Part shown: piece by piece, positions 1 through 11,200 of the stretch
Layout: each line of letters begins with the position of its first letter
Numbering within the stretch: the stretch's first letter is position 1
Assembly: GCA_921293015.1 (NCBI GenBank)
Contig: OV121096.1
Location: 7,320,285 to 7,384,284, forward strand
Direction of reading: 5' to 3'
DNA length: 64,000 nt
Source of the DNA: Phorcus lineatus
Lineage: Eukaryota > Mollusca > Gastropoda > Trochida > Trochidae
Made by a program: the position numbers and the translations under genes
The notes under the pieces: model-generated
Told to the model about the DNA's origin: nothing
Seen by the model: the letters and a program-made list of their open reading frames with translations, nothing else
The model's database searches: none

Positions 1-209
1 AATCAAAATAAATTTATTCAGATGCCAATATTCTCACTTTGTATCTCATAACAACATTGGATTTAACATGACTGTTAATTCATTACTTTTTCTCCATTAC
101 CCTTTACTTGTTGTTGAGAATATTTATTTAAACCATTTGCAATAGAAAATACTACATGTTCTCAACTGTAAGCCTAATCAAAACGTGCGAGAAATGGTTC
201 TGCTTTCAG

Positions 210-3200
210 CAATGTGCACAGGTTCTGCGAAACGAGAGTGGTATTCTCACTGTAGATATGGATTGTGAAGAAAATCTTGTAAGCAAGGAAAGCATTTTTT
301 TCAGATTACCTAAAAGATAAAGTTATAAAAGATATAACAGATTAATTGCTCACCAATTTATCAAAAGCAACAGGACCTGCTTTGCATATTACTCAAGATA
401 ATTAATAATAACTTAATTGACTGTAATGGTGAGGTTATAATTAGCTTCAACGCATATTCTATTCATCATCTGAAATGTTGTCGAATTTTAAAATGTTCAT
501 ACCTAAATACAATTTCCTTACAGCCTTGCACGAGTACAGTGGGTACAGACCACGATGTGTGCGATATCTGCTGTAACTGGGACTTCTGTAACAGAGAAGT
601 AGACTGTCGATATCGTACGTATGTAATGCTTGTAATTTATTCAAATGTTCATTATCCATAAAGGTCTATAGTCAGACTTTGTATATGTCAATCTGAATAA
701 ATGTATATCGACAGTTTTTTTTATCATGTCAATACAACTTTGGCCTGTTTGAGTTCGTCTCATTGACCTTTGATCGGAAAACGCAAGAACTATGAAATAA
801 GCAATCACTAAATAAGCCTAACTTTATAACTTTGTAACATGCTCAATCTTACAATAGCTTATGTTAATTTCCCAATAACAGCGTGTTGAGGAAAATTAAA
901 GAAATCAAATAATTTTAGATTACTTGTAAAAAGTTGCGGTAACCATGGTTGCGAAAATGATTTTTGTTTTATGAATAAATATTTATCTATAGTCTATAAT
1001 GATAAAATAATAAATGAAAAGAAATGAAAGAAATTAGTCGAAGAGTTATCTCTCCTTACCAGCAGTTTTGCGAAGTAACTCTATGTACCATCAAACGGTT
1101 TAAGAATGTTTTGAATTTTTTAAAAAGACTTAGGCGAGTTTAGGCAACTTTTCTAATTGGCTTAACTTACTCGCATTCAAAGATGAACGGGATGGTTGTC
1201 TTATCAGTCGGTGTTGGATAAGCAGTAAGAACTGTTTATCGCAATCTTTTTAGATTGGGTAAAGGTTTGAAATGTGTACAACAGTTTGTGAAAAAAGTCA
1301 TAATTATTAAAATCAGAAACGCGATTTTCCCGCCCGTCTTCAGTTATTTTGAAAATCATGTCTCTATTTATCAATCTCTTCTAAAATCCTAAATGAGATC
1401 GTGTCTATTATTACAGTTGTTTCCATGACGACTAGTCTTTCAACAAGTGTCATACCTTCTACAGCTCTATTATTACACGGCTCAAGTAGGTAGTAAACAA
1501 TCGTAATATACTTCTGAAGCTAAAACAAATTATTAAAAGGGATCTAATTGTAAGATGCATATCGATGATGTGTTCATTGAAATATTTGTATTGATGGTTC
1601 CAGCTACGATATCACCTCCAAAACAATGCTTCCAATGTTCTGATGTACGAGTAGATTCAACAGGCAACAGTCACCTGTGTTACAATATTGTAACATGTGC
1701 TAATCCATTATCGGTAAGATCCAACAATCAACAGTAATCTGTGTTACAATATTGTAACGTGTGCTAATCCATTATCGGTAGGATCCAACAATCAACAGTA
1801 ATCTATGTTACAATATTGTAACATGTGCTAATCCATTATCGGTAAGATCCAACAATCAACAGTAATCTGTGTTACAATATTGTAACGTGTGCTAATCCAT
1901 TATCGGTAGGATCCAACAATCAACAGTAATCTATGTTACAATATTGTAACATGTGCTAACCCAACATCGGTAAGATCTAACAATGAACAGTAATCTGTGT
2001 TACAATATTGTAACATGTGTTAATCCATTATCGGTAAGATCCAACAATCAACAGTAATCTGTGTTACAATATTGTAACATGTGCTAACCCAACATCGGTA
2101 AGATCTAACAATGAACAGTAATCTGTGTTACAATATTGTAACATGTGTTAATCCATTATCGGTAAGATCCAACAATCAACAGTAATCTGTGTTACAATAT
2201 TGTAACATGTGCTAACCCAACATCGGTAGGATCCAACAATCAACAGTAATCTGTGTTACAATATTGTAACATGTGCTAACCCAATATCGGTAGGATCCAA
2301 CAATCAACAGTAATCTGTGTTACAATATTGTAACATGTGCTAATCCATTATCGGTAAGATCCAACAATCAACAGTAATCTGTGTTACAATATTGTCACAT
2401 GTGTTAATCCAACATCGGTAAGATCCAACAATCAACAGTAATCTGTGTTACAATATTGTAACATGTGCTAATCCAACATCGGTAAGATCCAACAATGAAC
2501 AGTAATCTGTGTTACAATATTGTCACATGTGTTAATCCAACATCGGTAAGATCCAACAATCAACAGTAATCTGTGTTACAATATTGTAACATGTGTTAAT
2601 CCAACATCGGTAAGATCCAACAATCAACAGCAATCTGTGTTACAATATTGTCACATGTGTTAATCCAACATCGGTAAGATCCAACAATCAACAGTAATCT
2701 GTGTTACATTATTGTAAAATGTGCTAATCCAACATCGGTAAGATCCAACAATCAACAGTAATCTGTGTTACAATATTGTCACATGTGTTAATCCAACATC
2801 GGTAAGATCCAACAATCAACAGTAATCTGTGTTACAATATTGTCACATGTGCTAACCCAACATCGGTAAGATCCAACAATCAACAGTAATCTGTGTAACA
2901 ATATTGTAACATGTGCTAACCCAACATCGGTAGGATCCAACAATCAACAGTAATCTATGTTACAATATTGTAACATGTGCTAACCCAACATCGGTAGGAT
3001 CCAACAATCAACAGTAATCTATGTTACAATATTGTAACTTGTGCTAACCCATTATCGGTAAGATCCAACAATCAACATTTATCCGTGCTACAATATTGTA
3101 ACATGTGCTTATCCATTATCGGTAAGATCCAACAATCAACAGTATTCTATGTTACAATATTGTAACATGTGCTAACCCAACATCGGTAAGATTCAAAGTG

Positions 3201-5236
3201 TCTGATGTGTCTATGAAGCTATGTCTGTGCGTTCTTTTTGCATCATCGAGTTGTCATCTGAGCATTCAACTATCGTAGTAACTCACCAATTATCTTGACC
3301 ACGTTAATCGCCATCACTTGTACTTTTACCTTCTCTTCGTATGAAATGTAAAGAGATGCTAAAAATGCCTAATGTGATATCCTTGACATTACAAAACATA
3401 AGTAAGTTTTTCTAATAATTAGTTTAAATGTTCATGAGAACTTCTAACACATAAACAAGTAGATTGAATATGATTGAATATGAATTAGATTAAAGACACT
3501 ATTTTGATGTTACATTATTTTACAGAAATGTTCAACAATGTACCACAAGGAGAATGGAATCGTAACAGTTAACATGGACTGTGAAGAAAATCTGGTATGT
3601 GTATAGGTCGATACATTGATTAAGCCTTATTGCTGTTATTTGTCGGTAATTGTTTAGTTTGCACAGCGGTTTTAAAGTTTATATACTTACATACTTGATG
3701 TTTTCAAAGGTTTGATTGCTCCAAATATACAAATCTTCAAAGCATTTCCTATTCATTTGTTTATTCATAATTGATATCAATTTGATACCTCTTAATGGCA
3801 TTAATGATAATAATCACGTGATACAAACAAGAGGTCATTATCAAATAATTATATTTTACTAAAAAGCTCAGAAAGTGTTGTGTTTTGTGTTGCACCAACG
3901 ACAATTCTCTTATTCAAGCCGTGCAATCAAAACTTCTCTAGTTTTGAAACCTGCAGCAGTTGTTGTGATACAGATCTGTGTAACCAAGATCTGGACTGTA
4001 GACCTCAAAGTAAGTTGTTTACATGTAATACTGAAAATACAGAGAGCTGTAGACCTAAGTAGTCCAGTCTATTTATAGCACAAATTTGCATAGTCATATT
4101 TACATTTTATCATTCGTAATCATTATTTGAAATAATCAATATTTCATCCTTCCTATTCACAATTTCCAAATTAAGTTTTATAGTAAGCAAGTTACATAAT
4201 GGTAATTGAACATTTTTTGCCAATTCAAATTATCAACACTCCTCGGCTGACAGTTTTAAAACAAAGTTTTGGTTCAAAATATTGGAAATATTCAAATAAA
4301 AATTTATTTTTATTTTCATATTTCAAGGAACATGGATTTTTGTCTGCAAATTTGAATGAACAACCTTAACAAACAGTTTATGCGACAAAGCTTTGGTTAA
4401 AGATGTAAGGTATGGAACTAGGACTGTGCTACAAGTTGTAAAACTCTTAGTTGTGAAGGTGCTCAAACACGTTAATGATATGCGAATTATGTTTTCAGCA
4501 CCAAGTACTCCTCCAGAGACAACTTCAAGAACTTACACGGGAGGTATCCATCATTCATTTAAACATTTTAACAATATTTTTTACATCATGTACATGGTAG
4601 TTCCGTCATGTAAATTATTATCAAGTGTGTCTAAGCTAGCTTCATTTTTACTAAAGATTCGTAATCATTATAACACGATCTCTTTTCGTAAAAAAAGTAC
4701 TAGTACTTGAAACTGTCCGAAGAAAGCCAGAACTAAGGATACATCTTGGTCCATGTATTGTATGATAATAAACACATTGTTACATATTTCCTCTTCAGTC
4801 GAGTGTGAAGTGTGTAGTGGACCTGAATGTGGTGTTGATTCTCTACGTTCAGTGAGTGCCCGATGTAACAACACGACTCCCTACTGTCTCAGCACCGTCC
4901 TCAACGATGTCAACGGAGACAAACATTTCACTAAGAGGTACACTTTGACAATTGTTTTTCTGTCCATGACCAAATCCAGCTTTCTTTCTTGGATGTAAAT
5001 CCAGTCAACAACCGATCTAAATAGTTTTATTCATTTACAGATGCGGAAGTGTTTCTGAATGTGAGTCAAAGTGGCTGCAGAAATCATCACGGCTCGGTGA
5101 CTGTGTGAACTTTGACCCCTCCAGCATCTACAGTCACTCCTTCGAGTGTACCTACTGCTGTGTGACTCACAACTGTAACAGAAACATCCGTTCTCAAAAT
5201 GTCACGCTCTACAACCCGGGAGTCTATTTACCATAA
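210..5236 (+). CDS. Gene A: secreted multi-domain Ly6/uPAR (three-finger) protein, 5' end outside window
   Basis: Nine exons can be placed: 210-278, 524-614, 1417-1485, 1604-1713, 3526-3594, 3919-4009, 4499-4543, 4799-4937 and 5041-5236. They sum to 879 nt (292 codons plus TAA) with every phase matching. They encode the last two thirds of one three-finger domain (ending DICCNWDFCN), a Ser/Thr-rich linker, a full domain (CFQC ... MDCEENL ... CCDTDLCN), a second linker and a terminal domain (CEVCSG ... CCVTHNCNRN). The CC-x4-CN endings are the Ly6/uPAR signature. The C-terminus after the last domain is short and polar (NVTLYNPGVYLP) with no hydrophobic GPI-attachment tail, so I infer secretion. 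The first exons and signal peptide lie left of the window. Exon lengths equal those of gene B (69, 91, 69, 91, 45, 139, 196 nt), which supports the calls. Ligand and function are unknown. Confidence 0.8.
1604..4009 (+). CDS. Gene A three-finger domain (three exons) interrupted by the 64-bp array
   Basis: Exon i (1604-1713) starts in phase 1 and carries the first CxxC pair. Exon ii (3526-3594, 23 codons) carries KCSTMY...VNMDCEENL. Exon iii (3919-4009) starts CCGTGC after 'ttattcaag' and ends in phase 1 before gtaagt, carrying CSSCCDTDLCNQDLDC. The first intron, 1714-3525, is filled by the tandem array. Gene B has the same three exons at 14524, 15283 and 15907. Confidence 0.8.
1674..3195 (+). 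repeat. 64-bp minisatellite carrying an exon end and its splice donor
   Basis: Donor-containing starts occur at 1714, 1778 and onward to 3186, exactly 23 periods of 64 bp. Each unit holds the last part of exon i (tgtgttacaatattgtaac... aacatcg or attatcg), the donor gtaagat or gtaggat, and about 20 nt of intron ending caatcaacag. Two unit endings alternate (attatcg and aacatcg). The first copy is the coding one. The period is not a multiple of three and units contain TAA stops, so the array is not a coding repeat. Confidence 0.95.
4799..5236 (+). CDS. Gene A terminal three-finger domain (two exons) and stop
   Basis: Exon 4799-4937 encodes VECEVCSGPECGVDS... and ends in phase 2. Exon 5041-5236 continues RCGSVSECESKWLQ... 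to CCVTHNCNRN and then the polar tail and TAA. This domain uses two exons where the other domains use three. It is nearly identical to gene B 16971-17109 and 17362-17557. Confidence 0.85.
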
Positions 5237-5286
5237 TCGAAAACAAAGATCAGCAATCACAGAGCACGAGAATACCGCTGTATGAA

Positions 5287-5292
5287 TAAATT
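5287..5292 (+). terminator. Poly(A) signal AATAAA of gene A
   Basis: AATAAA lies 51 nt after the stop codon of gene A. A second AATAAA follows near 5484. Confidence 0.55.
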
Positions 5293-5582
5293 GTTTTCGA
5301 GAAAGGGCCATTTTCTCTGATCTTGTACATATTGTCCTTATAAAAGTATTTAGCCAAGGTATGAATGAATGCATCTTTCTATTCTTTATCAGACGTCGAT
5401 TCTCAAATAAGTAAAGGTATGCTTAGCTATGTTTGAGGTGTACTTGTAATTTGTCTACTGTGAAGATCAAAATATTTCTAAAAATAAAAACATATTTATG
5501 AAACTATGAAAGACAAAGTCATATGCATTTCAATCAAGTAGTGTTCTTTATCAATTTACAGCATCTAGCCTTCATCGTCGCT

Positions 5583-5640
5583 AATGGCTGAAATATTGCC
5601 AAAGGGGCGTGAAACAATAAAGTAAACTCACTCACTCAAC
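5583..5640 (-). repeat. SINE-like core fragment
   Basis: The reverse complement reads gttgagtgagtgagtttac...ttcacgcccc...gcaatatttcagccat. The same core is at 13126-13190, 32180-32235, 47985-48050 and 56890-56970, mostly on the other strand. Confidence 0.5.
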
Positions 5641-5734
5641 TAGATTTCATGGGTAACAATTTTACACATGGGCTAAGATGAGGATAACCATGATAAAAAA
5701 AACCCAAAAAATACTGTCATTTGCATGGACAGAG

Positions 5735-5990
5735 ACGATAGTTTGTTTAATTCTCATTAAAATGTTTATAAAGTTTGTCGCCAACTTTTCAAAGGTTGCA
5801 ACCAATCTTTGTACACTGTCAACACAGACATATTGTTCCATGCATTGACGTGAGCCATTGATAACCCAAACAGGGAAGTAGGTGGGTTAGTTGTACAAAC
5901 AAACATGTTCTGTGGGATTCATATCGGGAATGTAATCTGGCCACAGTAGTTGATCAACACCCCAGCTCAAACTGTCAATTTGCACCTGTT
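5735..5990 (-). pseudogene. Tc1/mariner transposase remnant (3' catalytic part)
   Basis: On the reverse strand the translation gives LLWPDYIPDMNPTEH, the WP-x2-SPDLNPIEH block that precedes the last catalytic acidic residue in Tc1-like transposases, followed by a degraded tail. No open frame spans the rest and no terminal inverted repeats were found. Confidence 0.55.
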
Positions 5991-6004
5991 TGACAATATC
6001 TCAG

Positions 6005-6780
6005 AATTTGTCGCGCAAAATAATAGGTACACGTAGATAGGATTTGTCTGATAAAAACGAGTGTACCTTTTAGCTGTAGATTAGAAACGAGGTCGCACAA
6101 CTGATGTTTCTATTAATCACTAAAATGTCATTTTTTATATGGTGAACTCAAGTCAATACATGAACCAAATCTCATTCCCCTTCATTTGGTTCATAAGGAT
6201 TCTCAAGTATTGAACACGCGTTCTTCTATATTAATAAGGAATCTAAAAACAAGGTTCATCGTTAAATATTATTATACGTCAAGTATGTAGTCATATGTTG
6301 CATTTGTACTCTGTACTCTGTAGCCATGTTGAATGTATTCTGTCTTGTATATTCTATATCCACAGAGGTAGTTCAATTATAGATTTCTTTTTTAACATTT
6401 ATTGTAATATGAGTACTTCTCTGCCTTCCAGCAGGTTTTCCTATATATTGCAACATAAACCATCTTACAATGTGGGTTAAAATGTTGCTTAAAATAATTT
6501 GGATTATACGGTAAACACTCGTTTGAACAATATTATTCAAGCTGGATACTTTTACAACGAAATAGAGAACAATTGGATATGAATTTTGATATTCATTTTC
6601 CATATATTCTGAATAAGTTTCGCTGTGTTTGTTGGTTTGGACAAACTGTCAATACGCATCCTTTAGACAAAAACGGCAGCAGAATTTGTCGCGCAAAATA
6701 ATAGCTACATGTAGATAAGGATTGGCTGATAAAAACGAGTGTATCTTTTAGCTGTAGAGTAGGAACGAGGTCAGCTTTTG
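6005..6780. repeat. Pair of ~95-bp direct repeats about 680 bp apart
   Basis: 6005-6100 and 6685-6780 share 'tttgtcgcgcaaaataata' then 'gataaaaacgagtgta' and 'cttttagctgtag' with few differences. They may be ends or duplicated interior of a DNA element. No coding frame is shared. Confidence 0.6.
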
Positions 6781-6884
6781 TTGTCAAGAAACAATGTTTT
6801 ATGCAGAAGGTAGGGTAATTGCGAATTATTTGATTAAAAATCCTTTGTTTCTATAGAGGAGGATAAGTGTTTAAAAGATTGATG

Positions 6885-8200
6885 ATGTAAATATAATTAA
6901 GGATTCAGCAATTTTGGTGAATCCTTATTGTCATTGGCGTGTATATTATTTTGATTATTCCACGGATTTTCTGTCCATTCTACAGCAAGAACTAATGACC
7001 CAAATACAACCAACCTTTACGAGCTTATAGCCCTTACAACGAACTCGCCACACGAATCTTTTCAGCCAATTCGGACATTGTCTTATAGGCCCAGTTCTAC
7101 TAAGTTTATAAAATTAACTTTGGAAAAATGTTCAAAATTTACTTAGAGATTTAAAACTATGCGCAATAAAATTGCAAGCGAAAATTTTATCAAGGCGAAG
7201 TCGTAAGTCACATGATTTCGGCGCAATCTTGAATGTTCACACATTTTGAAAGTTAAAGACCCCATGCACATTTGAGGGATCACTTCTCTGCTAATACTTG
7301 CAGTACAGATTCGATACTTGCATTGGCTAAAGCATTGGCCTATAACAAGTTTGTCTCAGAATCTAACAAATATCTTTTCCAAAGCGACCATTCAAATTAA
7401 GAGAATTTTAAAAAAACGCAAACTTCAAAGGCTGATAATTAAAAAACCTACCAGTCGAATTTCATGATTTATGCATGAGAGTTAGATGTGAACAATGTCT
7501 TTACGAATCAATAAAAAAAATCGCCCGCAAACAGTCATTTCCGGTCAATTCAGAAAATTGCAAATTCAGAAAAGCGTTTATCATGCGTTCTTGCAACGTC
7601 GTAACTATTTAACAACAAATCATACAACGTTGTGTAATACACCATAAAGACAGGCAAAAGAAAATACTATCAAGAATATTAGCATTTAGTTCAACCATGT
7701 TCATGACAACTGAGATAAAGGCCGTAAAGTTGATCAATTTCAAGTTTCGTTTTGAGCGTGACCAATAGCAGCAATAAATGAAACAGCATGAGCACAAAAC
7801 AGTTCGGAGCAAAAATAGCACATAGTCTGAAATGATCAGAAATGTAGTGAATGATGACTGTAAAGTGTAAAACATGAAGTTATTGCACTAATGGATTTAA
7901 CTAATGCACTTTACCTGCAACATAAGTATATTTGTTACGATTCCTTTATTTCATTCCCTATGAACTAGAATTGGATTGATTCAACTATATCTTATATATA
8001 ATACGATATTGGTGAAATATGAACTGATACAAATATAGTTTCAATAAGATTTTTGTAATATGTTATCATCCGATAGCGCTGAATCCGTTTGTCGTCGCTT
8101 GCGACTATATTCATATTCTAAAAACATAGTTTATTTCTCATAATTCCAAAGGTTGTTTTTGTTGAAAAATAATGAGATAGTTGATATAATCAAATACTTG
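6885..8200. other. Intergenic stretch between genes A and B, with a small hairpin
   Basis: 6899-6926 can fold: aaggattca, a 10-nt loop, then tgaatcctt. The remainder to about 8200 is AT-rich, contains only short open frames, and gives no recognisable product. The promoter of gene B should lie in its right end, but I see no clear core element. Confidence 0.4.
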
Positions 8201-8208
8201 TTTTCCAT

Positions 8209-8251
8209 ATGATAGTCCTGATTGTGCAGACGCTGTTGATCTTCGCTCAAG
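8209..8251 (+). CDS. Gene B exon 1, signal peptide
   Basis: The ATG opens 14 codons of almost entirely hydrophobic residues and a phase-1 donor (caa g|gtaaac). Joined to 8643 it reads ...LIFAQ-EIVCDNAFRC, placing the first cysteine just after a plausible cleavage site. The phase matches every other domain-start exon. No other in-phase leader was seen between 7900 and 8640. Confidence 0.65.
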
Positions 8252-11200
8252 GTAAACTTTAAGATTTTACATCTATTTGGCTTTTTTAAATATAAAGTGT
8301 CATTGGCTATATTTTGTTTAAAGTTAACTTCAATCGAAACAGCTTTCTGCACCTTTCTGATCAATATTTATCATGTCTTACTGCTGCTTGATATCTGCTA
8401 TTTCCAATGAAGACAATTATGATTTATTTAAAAACAAGCTGCTTAACATATAATTCCTTTCACTATAAAAAGTATATTACTAGAGAGGAGAAATATCTTG
8501 AATTCAACATGATATTACAAGAAGTCTTATAGATATTATTTTCTTTTCAAGGTTCCTTGAAAGCTTCAAATCTTTAAACTGTTGCATTTGATTTAACATA
8601 AAGTCGAATTATGTACATATTTGATAAACTGATTGGTTGCAGAAATTGTTTGTGACAATGCATTCCGTTGCTATAGCTGCAAGGGCGACTACTCTTTTGA
8701 ATCTTGTTCCATACAGACTTGTTCACCACGTCACAACGTAAGACAATAAGATGTGATTAAAGTTTTGTTCATTATTGTCAAACATAATATTTCTATTTTT
8801 CCTTTCTTTTGGTGTTCCTGAAAATGAATGAAGGTCGGTGGTTTCATAATGGTGCAAAAATATACTATTCATTGCTGACTGTTTGTGTAAAGTGATTACA
8901 GTGTTAGTGACACGAATGTCTTATTTTGATATTTACCGACAATATCACCAGGGCACTTGTTTGGTAACATGGTTTGTCATAGACACATAAATAACTTTTT
9001 ACAAAATAAACACAAGATGGCTACATGTCAGCATATCAAGAACATAACGTGATGTCATATAAATCGATGACATATCACGAAAGCACAGAATACCTTATAT
9101 GATTGCCCTTATAGGGGCTCCATGTATGCTACCTTGCATTGAAACTCCTGCTATTCTAAAGGAGAACATCCATAGATGCCAGTTTGAAGAGACAGTGACG
9201 AGTGGAAATGTCCGTCGACTGTATGCAGGCTGTGCAACATCCTATGTAAGTATTTGTAATTTGAATTTTGTTAAGATATCCTTTATGGAGTTAAAGGTCT
9301 TGAAGAAGTCAAAATTTCGCTAGATGATGTAGAAGCTCCATTCCATACCTTGCAGTAAGTCGATACTTTTCAGTACAACAATAATATTGCATTTACAATG
9401 AAACTGTTAGTCTATAAACGATTCTTTTAAAAATCTTTATCAAGAACGAAATTGCCTTAAACCTTCACAAACTATTCACAAATTGAAAATTGGATATCGC
9501 ATACGCACATAGAAAAATAACTTCGTGGACATTTCACATGACTACATTACGAAGGTCAATAAAACTAACAAGGACATATATAGCATGAGAAACACAACAG
9601 ATCGGATTAGGTTGAAATTGTTTCAGAATATATCCATATATTCAAGAACTAATCTTAATTGAAATTATTCAAGGAATACCTTTATGACACTGAAAATCAT
9701 CTACAGTCATAAGTCTCTATCTACTGGTGTATAAAATTCAAAAAATGAGTTTAACATTATTCAGACCTGTCCCCTCCTCAACGTCATAAGCAATCAACCA
9801 ATAGGGACAGTAAAGACTTGCAGATTCTGCTGTGACACGGAGACGTGTAATCGACCTCTTTGTTCTGCTACAGGTAACATCAGTCCAGTTCATCGTATCT
9901 ATCACAACAATTCTAGCATTTATATCTACACTGTCGATGTTGTAAGTGCTAATGAATTACCATAAAAAATATATAGTTTATAGGTAAACATAAATTTTAG
10001 TTTCTGAGATTCTGATTTAAAACTTTATGATTTGTTTGTGTTTTCAGTTCCATGCTTTGGATTTTTAGTTAGACTTTAACATAAATGATATGATTTGGTT
10101 ATGAAAAGCATATTTACACTTATCTTTCATTATTTCATCACATTCAAAGGGTTTCTCCTACTGTAACGCCTGGCTAGAATATGTCTATCGAAATTGGAGT
10201 ATTCTTTTCAGGTGCTGATGGGCATGGTCATTTAACGCATGATACTTTTCATTATTCAGAGAGTTTTTTTCAGGTTCTGTTATTCCTTTTACAACCCAAG
10301 ATCCATCCATTACTACAAGTAGGTGGAGTTTGCATTGAAGCCTATTTCCATTTCATATAGATCATTTAAACAACCTTTATTTAAAGCAATATCGAAGGAA
10401 GAAATGAATCATGCGTGAAGAAATGTGTAAACGTGCAAGTAATGCTTTATTCGGCAGTTGTCTAAAATGTGTTCTCACTTTTTCAACGATAATGATGTTA
10501 CAAACGCTCCATATTATTATTTTTTTTATCACAGTTCATCATACAATGTGTTTATCTTGTAATGGATCTTCGTCAATGGAGGCTTGTACAGAGACGACCA
10601 TATGTCCAGCGGGACAGGTACAACAATTTCTCTAAAGTTATACATTTTTATCTTCCATAGAATATTCATACCAAATCTTCGTCTGCATATTGTTATTAAT
10701 GATTAAAAAATAATGTAAACCATGTTTGAAATCTGCAACACAATCCTTCAACCTTTTCTCTACAATAGATGACAAACTCTTTTCAGAACGATAATGATAA
10801 ATGCATGTAGTTAAAAACTAAACTAACTAAAGATTGAGAACACTTGGAAGTTTAAAACTTTGACACTTTGGTATTAATTGACGTTAATGTTGCACTCGCT
10901 GTCAGCATTGCTCCATGGAAGTCTTCAGTACTGGAGACAATGACCTGGAATACTATGGCGGTTGTTCCTCTATCAACGTGAGTTATAATTACTCGACATT
11001 TCATTCACTATTACAAATTTTTTAAGTGCTTGGCATATCCAATTAAGCGTTTGTGATTCCTGTGATCGTTTAGCAATTATGAAGTATGTATATCAAAATT
11101 GTAGTGAAAAGAATGAGCGGTTCGAAAAAGTTTGTCAAACACATCGCTGACTGACTGATTAACAAATAGCTCCTTTAAAATTTTCCAATTTCAAAACCAT

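Noticed and set aside
459..659. Reverse frame over a gene A exon, and similar frames at 13741, 16907, 18173, 18270 and 18559
   Set aside because: Antisense shadows of recognised exons.
1714..3195. CRISPR-like array
   Set aside because: Units are contiguous 64-bp tandem repeats without unique spacers, in an animal intron.
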